Shown: positions 6,938 through 14,867 of the stretch, piece after piece
Position numbering within the stretch: position 1 is the first letter of the stretch
Layout of the letters: the number at the start of each line of letters is the position of its first letter
Assembly: GCA_009843635.1 (NCBI GenBank)
Contig: VYDB01000093.1
Coordinates: forward strand, 1 to 35,148
From: Gammaproteobacteria bacterium
Lineage (GTDB): Bacteria; Pseudomonadota; Gammaproteobacteria; Pseudomonadales; Azotimanducaceae
Length of the DNA stretch: 35,148 nt
Direction of reading: 5' to 3'
Program-made: the position numbers and the translations under genes
Notes under the pieces: model-generated
The model's database searches: none
Told to the model about the DNA's origin: nothing
The model's input: the letters and a program-made list of their open reading frames with translations, nothing else

Positions 6938-8764
6938 TTGACCGAGATCAACTTCAAGGGCAAGGAGTTCGTTTACAACCACCATCTCTCCGTGCCGTTC
7001 CACCCCTTGGTCCCCGATCCCGACAAGGGCATTGGCGAGCCAGCGCTTGACGGCAACTTGATCATTCACGGCGACAATCTTCATGCACTCAAATCGCTTC
7101 TCCCACTCTATGCGGGCAAGGTCGATTGTGTATTCATTGATCCTCCGTACAACACCGGCAATGAAGGCTGGTGCTACAACGACAACGTAAACGCCCCAAT
7201 GATCAAGGCTTGGCTCGATGCGAATCCCATAGGGGCGGATGATGGCCTGCGCCACGACAAGTGGTGCGCGATGATTTGGCCACGCCTTCGGCTACTCCAT
7301 GAACTCCTCGACGATCACGGCGTCATGTTCATAACCATCGGTGACCACGAAGCCCATCGACTGACTAATATTTGCTGTGAACTGTTCGGATCCGAGAATC
7401 ACGTTGCCACATTCGTCTGGCGCAAGGTGGACAGTCCAAATGACAACAAGGTCGCGATCACTCCAGACCACGACTATGTGCTCTGCTTCGCCCGAGACAT
7501 CACGGTTGCTCGTTTCTCACGCATGGTGGCTCCATCCATCCTCGATGCCTATTCCAACCGGGACCGCGAGGGACGGCTGTACAGGGATCGACTTCTGAAG
7601 AAGAACGGCCGCAACAGTCTCCGCCGTGACCGCCCGACGATGTACTTTGGGGTGGAGGATCCGGACGGGAGAGATGTCTTTCCGATTCACGACAACGGCG
7701 AGGAAGCTCGCTGGTCGATGAGTTCCAAGTCGGTTCAACGCCATCGCGCTGCCGGAACCCTAATATGGAAGAAGGTAACAAAGCTTGGCCGAGAGGTCTG
7801 GGAACCATACACACGCGAGTATGCGCCGGAGAATGACCCCACCCGTCCTTTTCCCACCATTTGGTCAGATGTGGACACCATGCGGCAAGCAAAGGCCATG
7901 CTCAGGCGGATTTTCGGTACTTCCGACCTGTTCGAGACTCCGAAATCGGTCAAGCTAATCCGTCGAATCATCCAAATGTGCGCCGGTCCCAATGCACTCA
8001 TACTTGACTCTTTCGCGGGCTCGGCCACAACTGGCCACGCGGTACTAGAAGCCAATAGGCTTGATGGAGGCAACCGTCGGTTCATCCTTGTCGAAATGGA
8101 AGACTATGCGGACCGCCTAACCGCCGAGCGCATACGGCGAGTCAGCCAAGGCTACAGTTACCAAGGAAAGCAAAGAACAGAGCTTTTGCGAGAGAAGATC
8201 ACGTGGACGAAGCTCAAGAGTGCAGACAAGACGCTCGGACAGGTCGAAAAGATCGAAAACCTCTACGGCCACGAGTACGACGCCATCACCAAAACGGTCA
8301 AGGACGGAGAACTCATCGTAACGGGCGAGAACATCATCACTGATCGGGTCGAGGGATTGGGTGGCAACTTCACCTACTGCACACTCGGTGATCCTATCGA
8401 ACTCGACAACCTCTTGACCGGCAAGACACTACCGCCTTGGGATCAACTCGGCGCGGTACTGTTCCATATGGCCACAAGCAGAACGGCGGCGACGCCTTCG
8501 CAACGCGAGGCCGACTACTATGTGGGCGAAGCCGATGGCCAGCACGTCTGGCTCATCTACAAGCCGGACCTTGAGTGGCTCAAGACCTCCGATGCGGCGC
8601 TGACGCTCTCCCGCGCCAGTGAGATCGCTGCTCACGATCCCGACGCCCGCCACTTGGTCTTCGCTCCCGCACGCTACGTCAGCCAAAAGATGTTGGCGGA
8701 TCAGGGCATTCCTGTAGAGTTCGCACCCCTACCCTTCGCACTGTACCGCGTCGACCGGTCCTAA
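6938..8764 (+). CDS. mod: Type III restriction-modification system DNA methyltransferase (Mod)
   Basis: This is an adenine-N6 methyltransferase of the beta class, in which catalytic motif IV precedes motif I. DPPYNTG lies at residues 68-74, preceded by LIIHGDNLHALKSLLP (motif III region), and the AdoMet-binding FAGSATTG at about 359-366, followed by RRFILVEMEDYADRLTAERI. The region between (about 80-350) would hold target recognition. It modifies the recognition sequence and, with Res, forms the type III complex. The TTG start at 6938 is taken from the frame; no strong ribosome site is visible and the first in-frame ATG is far downstream. Length 608 fits Mod. The stop is 4 bp before res. Confidence 0.92.
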   Translation: MTEINFKGKEFVYNHHLSVPFHPLVPDPDKGIGEPALDGNLIIHGDNLHALKSLLPLYAGKVDCVFIDPPYNTGNEGWCYNDNVNAPMIKAWLDANPIGADDGLRHDKWCAMIWPRLRLLHELLDDHGVMFITIGDHEAHRLTNICCELFGSENHVATFVWRKVDSPNDNKVAITPDHDYVLCFARDITVARFSRMVAPSILDAYSNRDREGRLYRDRLLKKNGRNSLRRDRPTMYFGVEDPDGRDVFPIHDNGEEARWSMSSKSVQRHRAAGTLIWKKVTKLGREVWEPYTREYAPENDPTRPFPTIWSDVDTMRQAKAMLRRIFGTSDLFETPKSVKLIRRIIQMCAGPNALILDSFAGSATTGHAVLEANRLDGGNRRFILVEMEDYADRLTAERIRRVSQGYSYQGKQRTELLREKITWTKLKSADKTLGQVEKIENLYGHEYDAITKTVKDGELIVTGENIITDRVEGLGGNFTYCTLGDPIELDNLLTGKTLPPWDQLGAVLFHMATSRTAATPSQREADYYVGEADGQHVWLIYKPDLEWLKTSDAALTLSRASEIAAHDPDARHLVFAPARYVSQKMLADQGIPVEFAPLPFALYRVDRS

Positions 8765-8768
8765 CAGA

Positions 8769-11408
8769 GTGTTCCGCAAGCTCGACTATCAGGATCGTGT
8801 TCTCGCGGTGCTCGATTCCCACATCGACCGTTTGAAGGAGAACAAACGGGAGGCCGATGAAATCGCCGAGCTGGCCGCCACGAAGCCGCACTTGAAAGTC
8901 CCGGTTCCGGACTTTGCCCAGCAGGCTTGGGACGCGCTCAAGGCCGAGCGCGAACTGCCTCGCTCCCGTGCCGAAATCCCTTACTCTCCGCGCCAAGACG
9001 GATGCGGCCACCCAGTGCCCAACGCGGTGCTCAAAGTGCCCACGGGCGGCGGCAAGACTTGGCTGGCCGTATCGGGTGTCTCCCGGATCATGGGACGCTA
9101 CCTGGAACGAAACACTGGGTTTGTCCTCTGGATCGTGCCCAACGAGGCCATCTACAGCCAAACGCTCAAGCACCTGAAGGATCGGCAACACCCCTACCGG
9201 CAGGCACTGGACCGAGTTGCGGCCGGGCGCGTCAAGGTCATGGAGAAGAACGACCGACTCGATGCCCGAGACACTTGTGCCAACCTGTGCGTGATGCTGC
9301 TGATGCTGCAGTCGGCGAACCGCGAAACAAAGGACTCGCTGAAGATGTTTCAAGATCGGGGGGACGTGCATGGTTTCTTTCCCCCGGAGGGTGACCAGAA
9401 TGCGCATCAGCAGGCCTTGGACAAGACTCCCAACTTGGACGCCTACCAGGGCATGTTCCCCATGGTGAAGGATTCGCTCGGCAATGCGCTGCGCACCGTC
9501 CGGCCTGTGGTCGTCCTCGATGAAGGGCACAAGGCCATTTCCGATCTGGCGTTCCGCACGCTATATGGGTTCAATCCCTGTTTTGTCCTGGAACTGACCG
9601 CAACCCCGCGCGACGTTCAGGAGCGGCGAGGCAAGAAACCCCGTCCCGCTCGCCATGCCAACCTGCTCGTCGAGGTGACCGGTCGCGAACTAGACCGCGA
9701 GGGCATGATCAAAATGCCCCTCAATCTGGATGCGAGGCAGGGCACTGACTGGCGCGCCACCCTGTACGCGGCACTTAGCCGCTTGGACAATCTCGACGCC
9801 GCGGCGCGTACGCTCCGGGCCGAGACCGACCGCTACATTCGGCCCATCATGCTGATCCAAGTCGAGCGGACGGGCGCAGAGCAACGGGAAAGCGGACGGA
9901 TCCATGCGGAAGATGTCCGCGAAGTCCTGCTTGCCGCTGGCTTCGACGATGCGGAGATAGCCGTCAAGACGGCTGAGACCAATGACTTGGCTCAGCCCGA
10001 GAATCAGAACCTGCTATCGCCGACCAACCGCGTGCGGGCGATCATCACCAAGCAGGCTCTGCAGGAAGGATGGGACTGCCCGTTCGCGTATCTACTGTGC
10101 TCCCTCACCGCCAGTTCCAACCTGAGCGCCATGACTCAGATCGTCGGTCGCATTCTTCGTCAGCCGCACGCGACCAAGACCGGCGTGAGCGCCTTAGACG
10201 AATGCCACGTGATCACGCACCACGCCAAGACCGGAGACGTTGTCGAGGCCGTTAAACAAGGGTTGGAGCGCGACGGGCTTGGTGACCTGATTCTGGAGAT
10301 TGAGTCAAAGGAATCTAGCGATTTGCCCCAAGGCCGCAGGCTCCCTCGGCGTGACCGATTCGCGAAGAAGGAAATCTACCTGCCCAAAGTCATGGTCAAG
10401 GATGGGGATGGGGTCCGGGAGCTCGACTACGAGGCCGATATCTTCTCGCGCATCGACTGGCGTGACTTCGACCCTCGTTCCATAGCGGAACGTGTGTCCC
10501 CAGACGCCCAGTTGGTCGAGAACCAGTTTCAGCGAATCACGATCAGCGATGGCGATGACCCTTTCGCCGGTGAAGTCCTTTCCGGTGCTGACGAGACTAA
10601 TCGATTCGACGCTTCCTACGCCGTCCGCACGATCCTCGACATCGTTCCCAACCCGTTTGTTGGACGCGAGATTGTAGGGAGGCTCATCAAGTCACTCATC
10701 AAACGAGGCTTTGACGAAACCAAGCTCGGAGCCTTGGCCGGACTGATTGTTGAAGAACTGAGGCAAGCCCTTCTGAAGGCGCGCGATAAGCGTGCCGAGC
10801 GAGTGTTCAAACAGGGCGCGGCCAGCGGCCGCATCCAGTTTCACCTGCGCCTCGACGGCGGCGACTGGCGCATGCCGTTCCAAATGGAGACAACCGCGCC
10901 GGAGAACGCACCCCAAGTCTTCTCCAAAAGCGGCGGTCCACTGGAAAAGAGCCTCTTCGTTCCGGTGTATCAACAGGATTTGAACAAGGACGAACGTGAA
11001 GTTGCCGTCTATCTGGATGCGGAGCAAGCCTTGTCGTGGTGGCACCGCAACGTTTCACGTTCCCAATACGGCCTACAAGGCTGGCAAAGCCGCAAAGTCT
11101 ATCCCGACTTTGTTTTCTCGATTGAGTCGCAAGGCAAGCGTGAGCGCATCACTGTACTTGAGACCAAGGGCGACCATCTGGACAACATCGAAACCGACTA
11201 CAAGCGCAAATTGATGGCCTTCCTTTCCGATGGTCGCTGGCAGGTTCCCTTGGAAGTGCGCGATGATGGGCTCAACCTGCCTGTCGGCGGACTGCCCACC
11301 TTTCACTATGCCCTTGTGCTCATGAGCGATTGGAAGGCGGAGCTTCCAAAACTGATACACAGCGCACCCCCACGCAAGGGCCTGAAAGGCCGCAAGGGAG
11401 CTGACTGA
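8769..11408 (+). CDS. res: Type III restriction endonuclease subunit (Res)
   Basis: This is a superfamily 2 helicase-nuclease. Motif I is VPTGGGKT (residues 90-97), motif II DEGH (251-254), motif III TATP (277-280) and motif VI QIVGRILRQ (from 457). Near the C-terminus a PD-(D/E)xK nuclease is visible: YPDFVF (Asp780) then TVLETKGDHL (Glu798, Lys800). Together with Mod it would cut DNA at a distance from unmodified sites after head-to-head recognition. GTG start 4 bp after the mod stop; length 879 residues, normal for Res. All catalytic motifs look intact, so the system is probably active. Confidence 0.93.
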   Translation: MFRKLDYQDRVLAVLDSHIDRLKENKREADEIAELAATKPHLKVPVPDFAQQAWDALKAERELPRSRAEIPYSPRQDGCGHPVPNAVLKVPTGGGKTWLAVSGVSRIMGRYLERNTGFVLWIVPNEAIYSQTLKHLKDRQHPYRQALDRVAAGRVKVMEKNDRLDARDTCANLCVMLLMLQSANRETKDSLKMFQDRGDVHGFFPPEGDQNAHQQALDKTPNLDAYQGMFPMVKDSLGNALRTVRPVVVLDEGHKAISDLAFRTLYGFNPCFVLELTATPRDVQERRGKKPRPARHANLLVEVTGRELDREGMIKMPLNLDARQGTDWRATLYAALSRLDNLDAAARTLRAETDRYIRPIMLIQVERTGAEQRESGRIHAEDVREVLLAAGFDDAEIAVKTAETNDLAQPENQNLLSPTNRVRAIITKQALQEGWDCPFAYLLCSLTASSNLSAMTQIVGRILRQPHATKTGVSALDECHVITHHAKTGDVVEAVKQGLERDGLGDLILEIESKESSDLPQGRRLPRRDRFAKKEIYLPKVMVKDGDGVRELDYEADIFSRIDWRDFDPRSIAERVSPDAQLVENQFQRITISDGDDPFAGEVLSGADETNRFDASYAVRTILDIVPNPFVGREIVGRLIKSLIKRGFDETKLGALAGLIVEELRQALLKARDKRAERVFKQGAASGRIQFHLRLDGGDWRMPFQMETTAPENAPQVFSKSGGPLEKSLFVPVYQQDLNKDEREVAVYLDAEQALSWWHRNVSRSQYGLQGWQSRKVYPDFVFSIESQGKRERITVLETKGDHLDNIETDYKRKLMAFLSDGRWQVPLEVRDDGLNLPVGGLPTFHYALVLMSDWKAELPKLIHSAPPRKGLKGRKGAD

Positions 11409-11485
11409 GCAGCCAAGATTACTTCGAATGCCTGGGTGCTTGTGGTGAGCGGGATTGCGTTTGTAGCCTGACCGTGAGTGATTCC

Positions 11486-12304
11486 ATGAAGATCGCAACT
11501 TGGTCCGTGAACGGTGTGAACCGAAGGCTCCGGTATCTCCAGCACTGGCTGCGCAAGCGGCAGCCGGATGTCGTCGCGCTGCAGAAGATCAGGGTCTCCT
11601 GCAAGCGCCGGGGCAACTTCCCGAGGAAGGCAATCGAGGAGGTCGGCTATCGCGTGGAGGAGCTCCTTGCGGACCACGAACTTGCCAGCGTCGCCGTGCT
11701 GGTCCGGCAGGGCTTTCTGCAAAGCAACGGGCACCGTGAGCTGAAAGTTCGGCAACAGGGCTTGGCCGGGCGGGAAGCGAATGGCCGGCTGCTCGCGGTG
11801 GATGCGGGTCGGGTCCAAGCTGCGTCCATCTACGCGCCCTATGCCCCATGTGGGTACAGCACCAGGGACCATGTGAGACGTTCTATTGAAGCCAAGGTCG
11901 GTTGGCTCCGGTGCTTGAAGCAGTGGGCCGACCAGCGGAACGCGCGAAAGCCCATGTTCCTGTGCGGCGATTTCAATGTCACCCTCGACGGCGAGAGCGA
12001 GCTGGACACCCTCAACCGTTCGCCAGAGGAACGGGAGGCGATGAATTCACTGCTCGCCTCCGGATTCGCCGACCTTTACCGGGAATTCCACTTCGAGGGC
12101 CGACCGGGATTCAACTCCGGCATCCCGATCACCCGTCCGGCAGACACCCGCCTCCATCTTGTGCTAGGACCATCAAGCGTTGTCCCCCACATCAAATCGG
12201 CGTGGGTGGATCTTGAATACAGGGGGCCGATCGACGATCTTCCGGGGGAGAAGTGGGCGCCAGGGGCTCCAGTCATTGTCGAGATCGACGGCGACTTGGC
12301 CTAA
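11486..12304 (+). CDS. ExoIII-like EEP-fold protein with lost catalytic residues, copy 1
   Basis: The fold family is clear from KIATWSVNGVN, PDVVALQKIRV, SIYAPYAP and LCGDFNVTLDGE, which line up with exodeoxyribonuclease III. Compared by eye with E. coli ExoIII, the metal and base residues are changed: the Asn of FNING is Ser, the catalytic Glu of LQETK is Lys, the Asp of RIDLLLAS is His, and SDHAPV has become APGAPV. Only the GDxN pair and the Tyr remain. It is unlikely to be an AP endonuclease. ATG at 11486 is preferred because the second copy begins homology at the same ATG; a GTG at 11474 is possible. The frame is intact at 272 residues. A nearly identical copy lies at 14868. Confidence 0.75.
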   Translation: MKIATWSVNGVNRRLRYLQHWLRKRQPDVVALQKIRVSCKRRGNFPRKAIEEVGYRVEELLADHELASVAVLVRQGFLQSNGHRELKVRQQGLAGREANGRLLAVDAGRVQAASIYAPYAPCGYSTRDHVRRSIEAKVGWLRCLKQWADQRNARKPMFLCGDFNVTLDGESELDTLNRSPEEREAMNSLLASGFADLYREFHFEGRPGFNSGIPITRPADTRLHLVLGPSSVVPHIKSAWVDLEYRGPIDDLPGEKWAPGAPVIVEIDGDLA

Positions 12305-12485
12305 GCGCCCTGCCAACGACGTGCCACGCCAAAGCGCGCCGTTCAGCCTCAGCCCACACATCCCTGGCCGTCTTGTCGCTAACGCCGCTCTCCAGGCCGT
12401 CTCGGATCGCTTCATTCAAGGCGTGGAATCGCGCACTCTGCTCCTGACGGTCCGTTACGGCGATGCTCTTCTTGACCAGGGCCAT
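12273..12485 (-). pseudogene. ParD-type antitoxin with internal deletion
   Basis: The frame starts with an ideal ribosome site (GGAGG, 6 nt before ATG at 12485) and reads MALVKKSIAVTDRQEQ, the usual opening of ParD antitoxins. It jumps at once to SARFHALNEAIRDGLESGVSD and VWAEAERRA, the usual ParD end. The roughly 30-45 residues between, which form the ribbon-helix-helix core and dimer contact, are missing, with the frame kept. No ParE toxin gene is next to it. The 3' end runs 32 bp into the ExoIII-like gene on the other strand. It could still be translated but is unlikely to bind DNA. Confidence 0.65.
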
Positions 12486-12597
12486 GGGAACCTCCGGGTA
12501 GAGATTAAGCGACGTGCGCGTATGCGGCAAACCAGCAAAGGCCGTTATCTGGTACAGTGTCCCCGATCTTTTCGCCAACACTACAGTGCTTCTGGAT

Positions 12598-13365
12598 ATG
12601 TCCGCCCCCCTGCCGAAAGCCAGCGATTTGGCTGATCGAGTAGCTCAGATAGGTCAAGATCCCGTTATCGACGAGTTCGCCCTCCGGCGAATCGCTGCGG
12701 ATGCCCGCAAGCTGATGTCCACGGATGCCGCCAACGCCCATGCCGTGCTAGGGCGAGTGGCAGCACTTCAGTGGGATGTTGACGGATTAAGGCGGCACTC
12801 CCGATCAGCAATCTCCTTGGGCGATCCAGTGCTGAGTCGTTGGGACTACTCAATGTCCCTATTCCTTGTTGGCGAGATCGAAGAAAGCTACGAGATGGCC
12901 CGAGATGCTTGGCAGAGAGCGCCCGATAACCTCTCGGTGCTAGATCACCTCATCGTATCCGCACTACATGCTGCGCGTTTTGAAGAGGCACAAGTACTCT
13001 GCGACCGCGGGCGCAAGCTGGCTCCAAAGCGGGACTTGCCTCTGGCCATTGTGGTCGGAGAACTGGCAAAGGCAGTTCGCCAAGGTGAATTCAGTCAAGA
13101 GGGTGCCCGTGAGACGTTGCAAGCCGCGGATTCACTAAGGAGTGATGCGCGTATTCGACCAAATGGGGCAATTGTCGTGCCCTCGCGGGACGAACCCGGA
13201 TCGTTTCTCTTTGAGTACCGCTTGATCACATCGCCCACTTCCGCAGGAGATTTGAACGAGGCACTGGCACTCCGTTGGGCGCAGTCTCCCAAGGCTATGG
13301 CTGACCCTGGCCTGAAGTTCCTGCCCATGTTTATCGGGACAGTCGTTAATGGCAGTTACACCTGA
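12598..13365 (+). CDS. TPR-like helical-repeat protein paired with HEPN protein
   Basis: The product is a soluble protein of about 256 residues. The first two thirds are helical repeats of TPR type (AHAVLGRVAALQWDVDGLRRHSRSAI; YEMARDAWQRAPDNLSVLDHLI; ARFEEAQVLCDRGRKLAP). The last third (GSFLFEYRLITSPTSAGDLN ... FLPMFIG) is a separate small domain I cannot name. ATG at 12598 is chosen as the first reasonable start in a frame open from 12514; the ribosome site is poor. The stop lies 17 bp inside the following HEPN gene, so they form one unit. The TPR protein may be the partner or inhibitor of the HEPN protein. This is inference from context and architecture. Confidence 0.72.
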   Translation: MSAPLPKASDLADRVAQIGQDPVIDEFALRRIAADARKLMSTDAANAHAVLGRVAALQWDVDGLRRHSRSAISLGDPVLSRWDYSMSLFLVGEIEESYEMARDAWQRAPDNLSVLDHLIVSALHAARFEEAQVLCDRGRKLAPKRDLPLAIVVGELAKAVRQGEFSQEGARETLQAADSLRSDARIRPNGAIVVPSRDEPGSFLFEYRLITSPTSAGDLNEALALRWAQSPKAMADPGLKFLPMFIGTVVNGSYT

Positions 13366-13720
13366 AGCCCTGCTGGACGCAGCAGCGGAAATCAGCGTTG
13401 GTGGCCGGGAGGTCGATTGGCGCAACGCTGCTAGCCGTGGCTACTATGCGGCCTACCACCGGTGCATTTTGCTCGCCTATGGGGGTGCATCGGCCGAGCC
13501 CGGTCACCGACAGTTGATCGACCAACTTACCGATTCCAAGGCTTCGGTGCGGTGGAGGCAGGCTGGGCATCTACTCCAGCAATGCAAACGGCTTAGGGAG
13601 CGGGCGGACTACCGAACAATGGATAACTTCGAGCAGGCTGATGCCGAAACGGCTTTGGATGCCGGTCGCCGAATATTCGAATATGCCGAAAGTGCCGGAG
13701 ACACTACAAGCGTAGCCTGA
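13349..13720 (+). CDS. HEPN-domain protein
   Basis: A 123-residue protein covering a single HEPN four-helix domain. The core helix is WRNAASRGYYAAYHRCILLA, with Arg30 and His37 in an R-x6-H spacing that fits the RX4-6H ribonuclease motif. The later helices read LRERADYRTMDNFEQADAET and EYAES. HEPN proteins of this size act as ribonuclease toxins or as partners of nucleotidyltransferases; here the partner is the overlapping TPR-like gene, not an MNT protein. The 17-bp overlap and the setting between defence genes point to a toxin-antitoxin or abortive-infection role, which is not proven. Confidence 0.75.
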   Translation: MAVTPEALLDAAAEISVGGREVDWRNAASRGYYAAYHRCILLAYGGASAEPGHRQLIDQLTDSKASVRWRQAGHLLQQCKRLRERADYRTMDNFEQADAETALDAGRRIFEYAESAGDTTSVA

Positions 13721-13789
13721 CTAGCTGGCCAAAATTCAAGCAAGCAATTCTTTGGACCCGACCATGGATATCTTCTACTGGGGGCAGGA

Positions 13790-13819
13790 CATCTTCTAGG
13801 TATTCACACCTAGGAGATG
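13790..13819 (+). promoter_or_regulatory. Hairpin that would mask the ribosome site of the next gene
   Basis: The arms 13790-13801 (CATCTTCTAGGT) and 13808-13819 (ACCTAGGAGATG) pair over 12 bp in RNA with one G-U pair and a 6-nt loop (ATTCAC). The right arm contains the AGGAG ribosome site (13812-13816) of the gene starting at 13823. Folding would block translation start; a protein, small RNA or ribosome passage could open it. Confidence 0.6.
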
Positions 13820-13822
13820 GCC

Positions 13823-14068
13823 ATGTCCGTCAAGAACAAAGCGAAAGATCGCGGGCACAACGGGCGTATTCGCCGCAAGTACACCAGCCGCCACAAGTGG
13901 GGGGTTCACTACAACAAGTCGCCTTCGTGGTGGGTGACGTTGTTCATGACTCGTCCCCGCCGAAGGGAAGAGGCGCATTTGTGCCGCCTGCTTTGTCGGG
14001 AAGCGGTTGATGCCGATGAGGTGATCTTCCCGCTCGGGAACCATAAGCCGCACGAGTACTATTGGTGA
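13823..14068 (+). CDS. Small conserved basic protein, function unknown
   Basis: The start at ATG 13823 is chosen because AGGAG at 13812-13816 is 6 nt upstream; the in-frame ATG at 13817 touches the ribosome site. The 81-residue product has a basic N-terminus and the pattern PSWWVTLFMTRPRRREEAHL, two Cys in LCRLLCREA, and the end FPLGNHKPHEYYW. I recall similar 'PxWW...MTRPxRR...PLGNxKPHxYYW' small proteins in phage and plasmid-derived regions, with no known function. The aromatic C-terminus and Arg-rich centre could suit RNA binding, but that is only a guess. Its ribosome site lies in a stable hairpin. Confidence 0.7.
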   Translation: MSVKNKAKDRGHNGRIRRKYTSRHKWGVHYNKSPSWWVTLFMTRPRRREEAHLCRLLCREAVDADEVIFPLGNHKPHEYYW

Positions 14069-14266
14069 TTCCTCTGCTCTACTGCGCCTTTTCGGTGCTA
14101 TGGGCCAAGATTGGTGAGGGGCGCAGTCGCAAGAACCCGAGATTGGCCTAGCTGGCGCGTCGGCGCCGTCCGCTGGAGCCGGCCGCTGCCGTGCGAACGA
14201 TTCTCTCGACATGGGCCGCACGTCGATGTTCAATCCCGCGAATCGAATCGGCAGGGAAGCGGACCT

Positions 14267-14842
14267 ATGCGGCTGTACCGGATCGCGATGCTGACGGCGG
14301 CCGCTCTCGGCGGAGCCGCGCCGTTATTCGCCGACGAGGATCTGGCGGCGCGCATGGGTTCGAGTCGGGAAGTCGTCGCGGCCTTCGCCGGCGCATTGCG
14401 GGATCGGCTGATTTCGGCGATGGCCAACGGCGGTCCAGCTGCCGCGGTCGAAGCGTGCAGCATCGCCGCACCCGAGATCGCGTCAGAAGCATCAGTGGCA
14501 GCAGGCTGGCGCGTCGGGCGCACGAGCCTAAAGCCGCGCAACCCCGCCAACGCGCCAGACGCATGGGAGCTGGCCGTCTTGCGCGACTTCGAGCGCCGCC
14601 AGCGCGCCGGCGAGGATGTCGGCACGCTTGAGCGCGCCGAGTTCGTGATCCGCGACGGCCGCCGGACCTTCCGCTACCTGAAGGCCATCCCCACGCAGCC
14701 CCTATGCACCGTCTGCCACGGCAGCCGCATCGCGCCCGCCGTCGCCGCCGCCGTCGACCGCCTGTACGCGGAAGATCGCGCGCGCGGCTTCGAGGTCGGC
14801 GACATCAGGGGCGCCTTCTCGATCACCCAGCCAGCGCCCTAG
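14267..14842 (+). CDS. Exported DUF3365 (Tll0287-like) haem-binding protein
   Basis: The ATG at 14267 gives a signal peptide (MRLYRIAMLTAAALGGAAPLFA) and has GGGAAG upstream; the frame extends to 14111 but without signal features. The mature protein contains CTVCHG (Cys147, Cys150, His151), a single c-type haem site, and the DUF3365 body (AVEACSIAAPEIA, RNPANAPDAWE, GDIRGAFSI). It should be periplasmic and may sense redox state or gas, or carry electrons. No cytochrome partner is nearby, and it sits in a cassette bounded by the two ExoIII-like repeats, so it may have been moved here. Confidence 0.8.
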   Translation: MRLYRIAMLTAAALGGAAPLFADEDLAARMGSSREVVAAFAGALRDRLISAMANGGPAAAVEACSIAAPEIASEASVAAGWRVGRTSLKPRNPANAPDAWELAVLRDFERRQRAGEDVGTLERAEFVIRDGRRTFRYLKAIPTQPLCTVCHGSRIAPAVAAAVDRLYAEDRARGFEVGDIRGAFSITQPAP

Positions 14843-14867
14843 GCATCACGTCCCCGCAAATGAATCC

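Noticed and set aside
8679-9530. Long minus-strand frame inside the res gene
   Set aside because: It lies opposite the clearly real Res helicase start and shows no family motif; high GC gives long shadow frames.
11486-12304. Working exonuclease III (xth)
   Set aside because: Most active-site residues of the ExoIII family are replaced, so only the fold assignment is kept.
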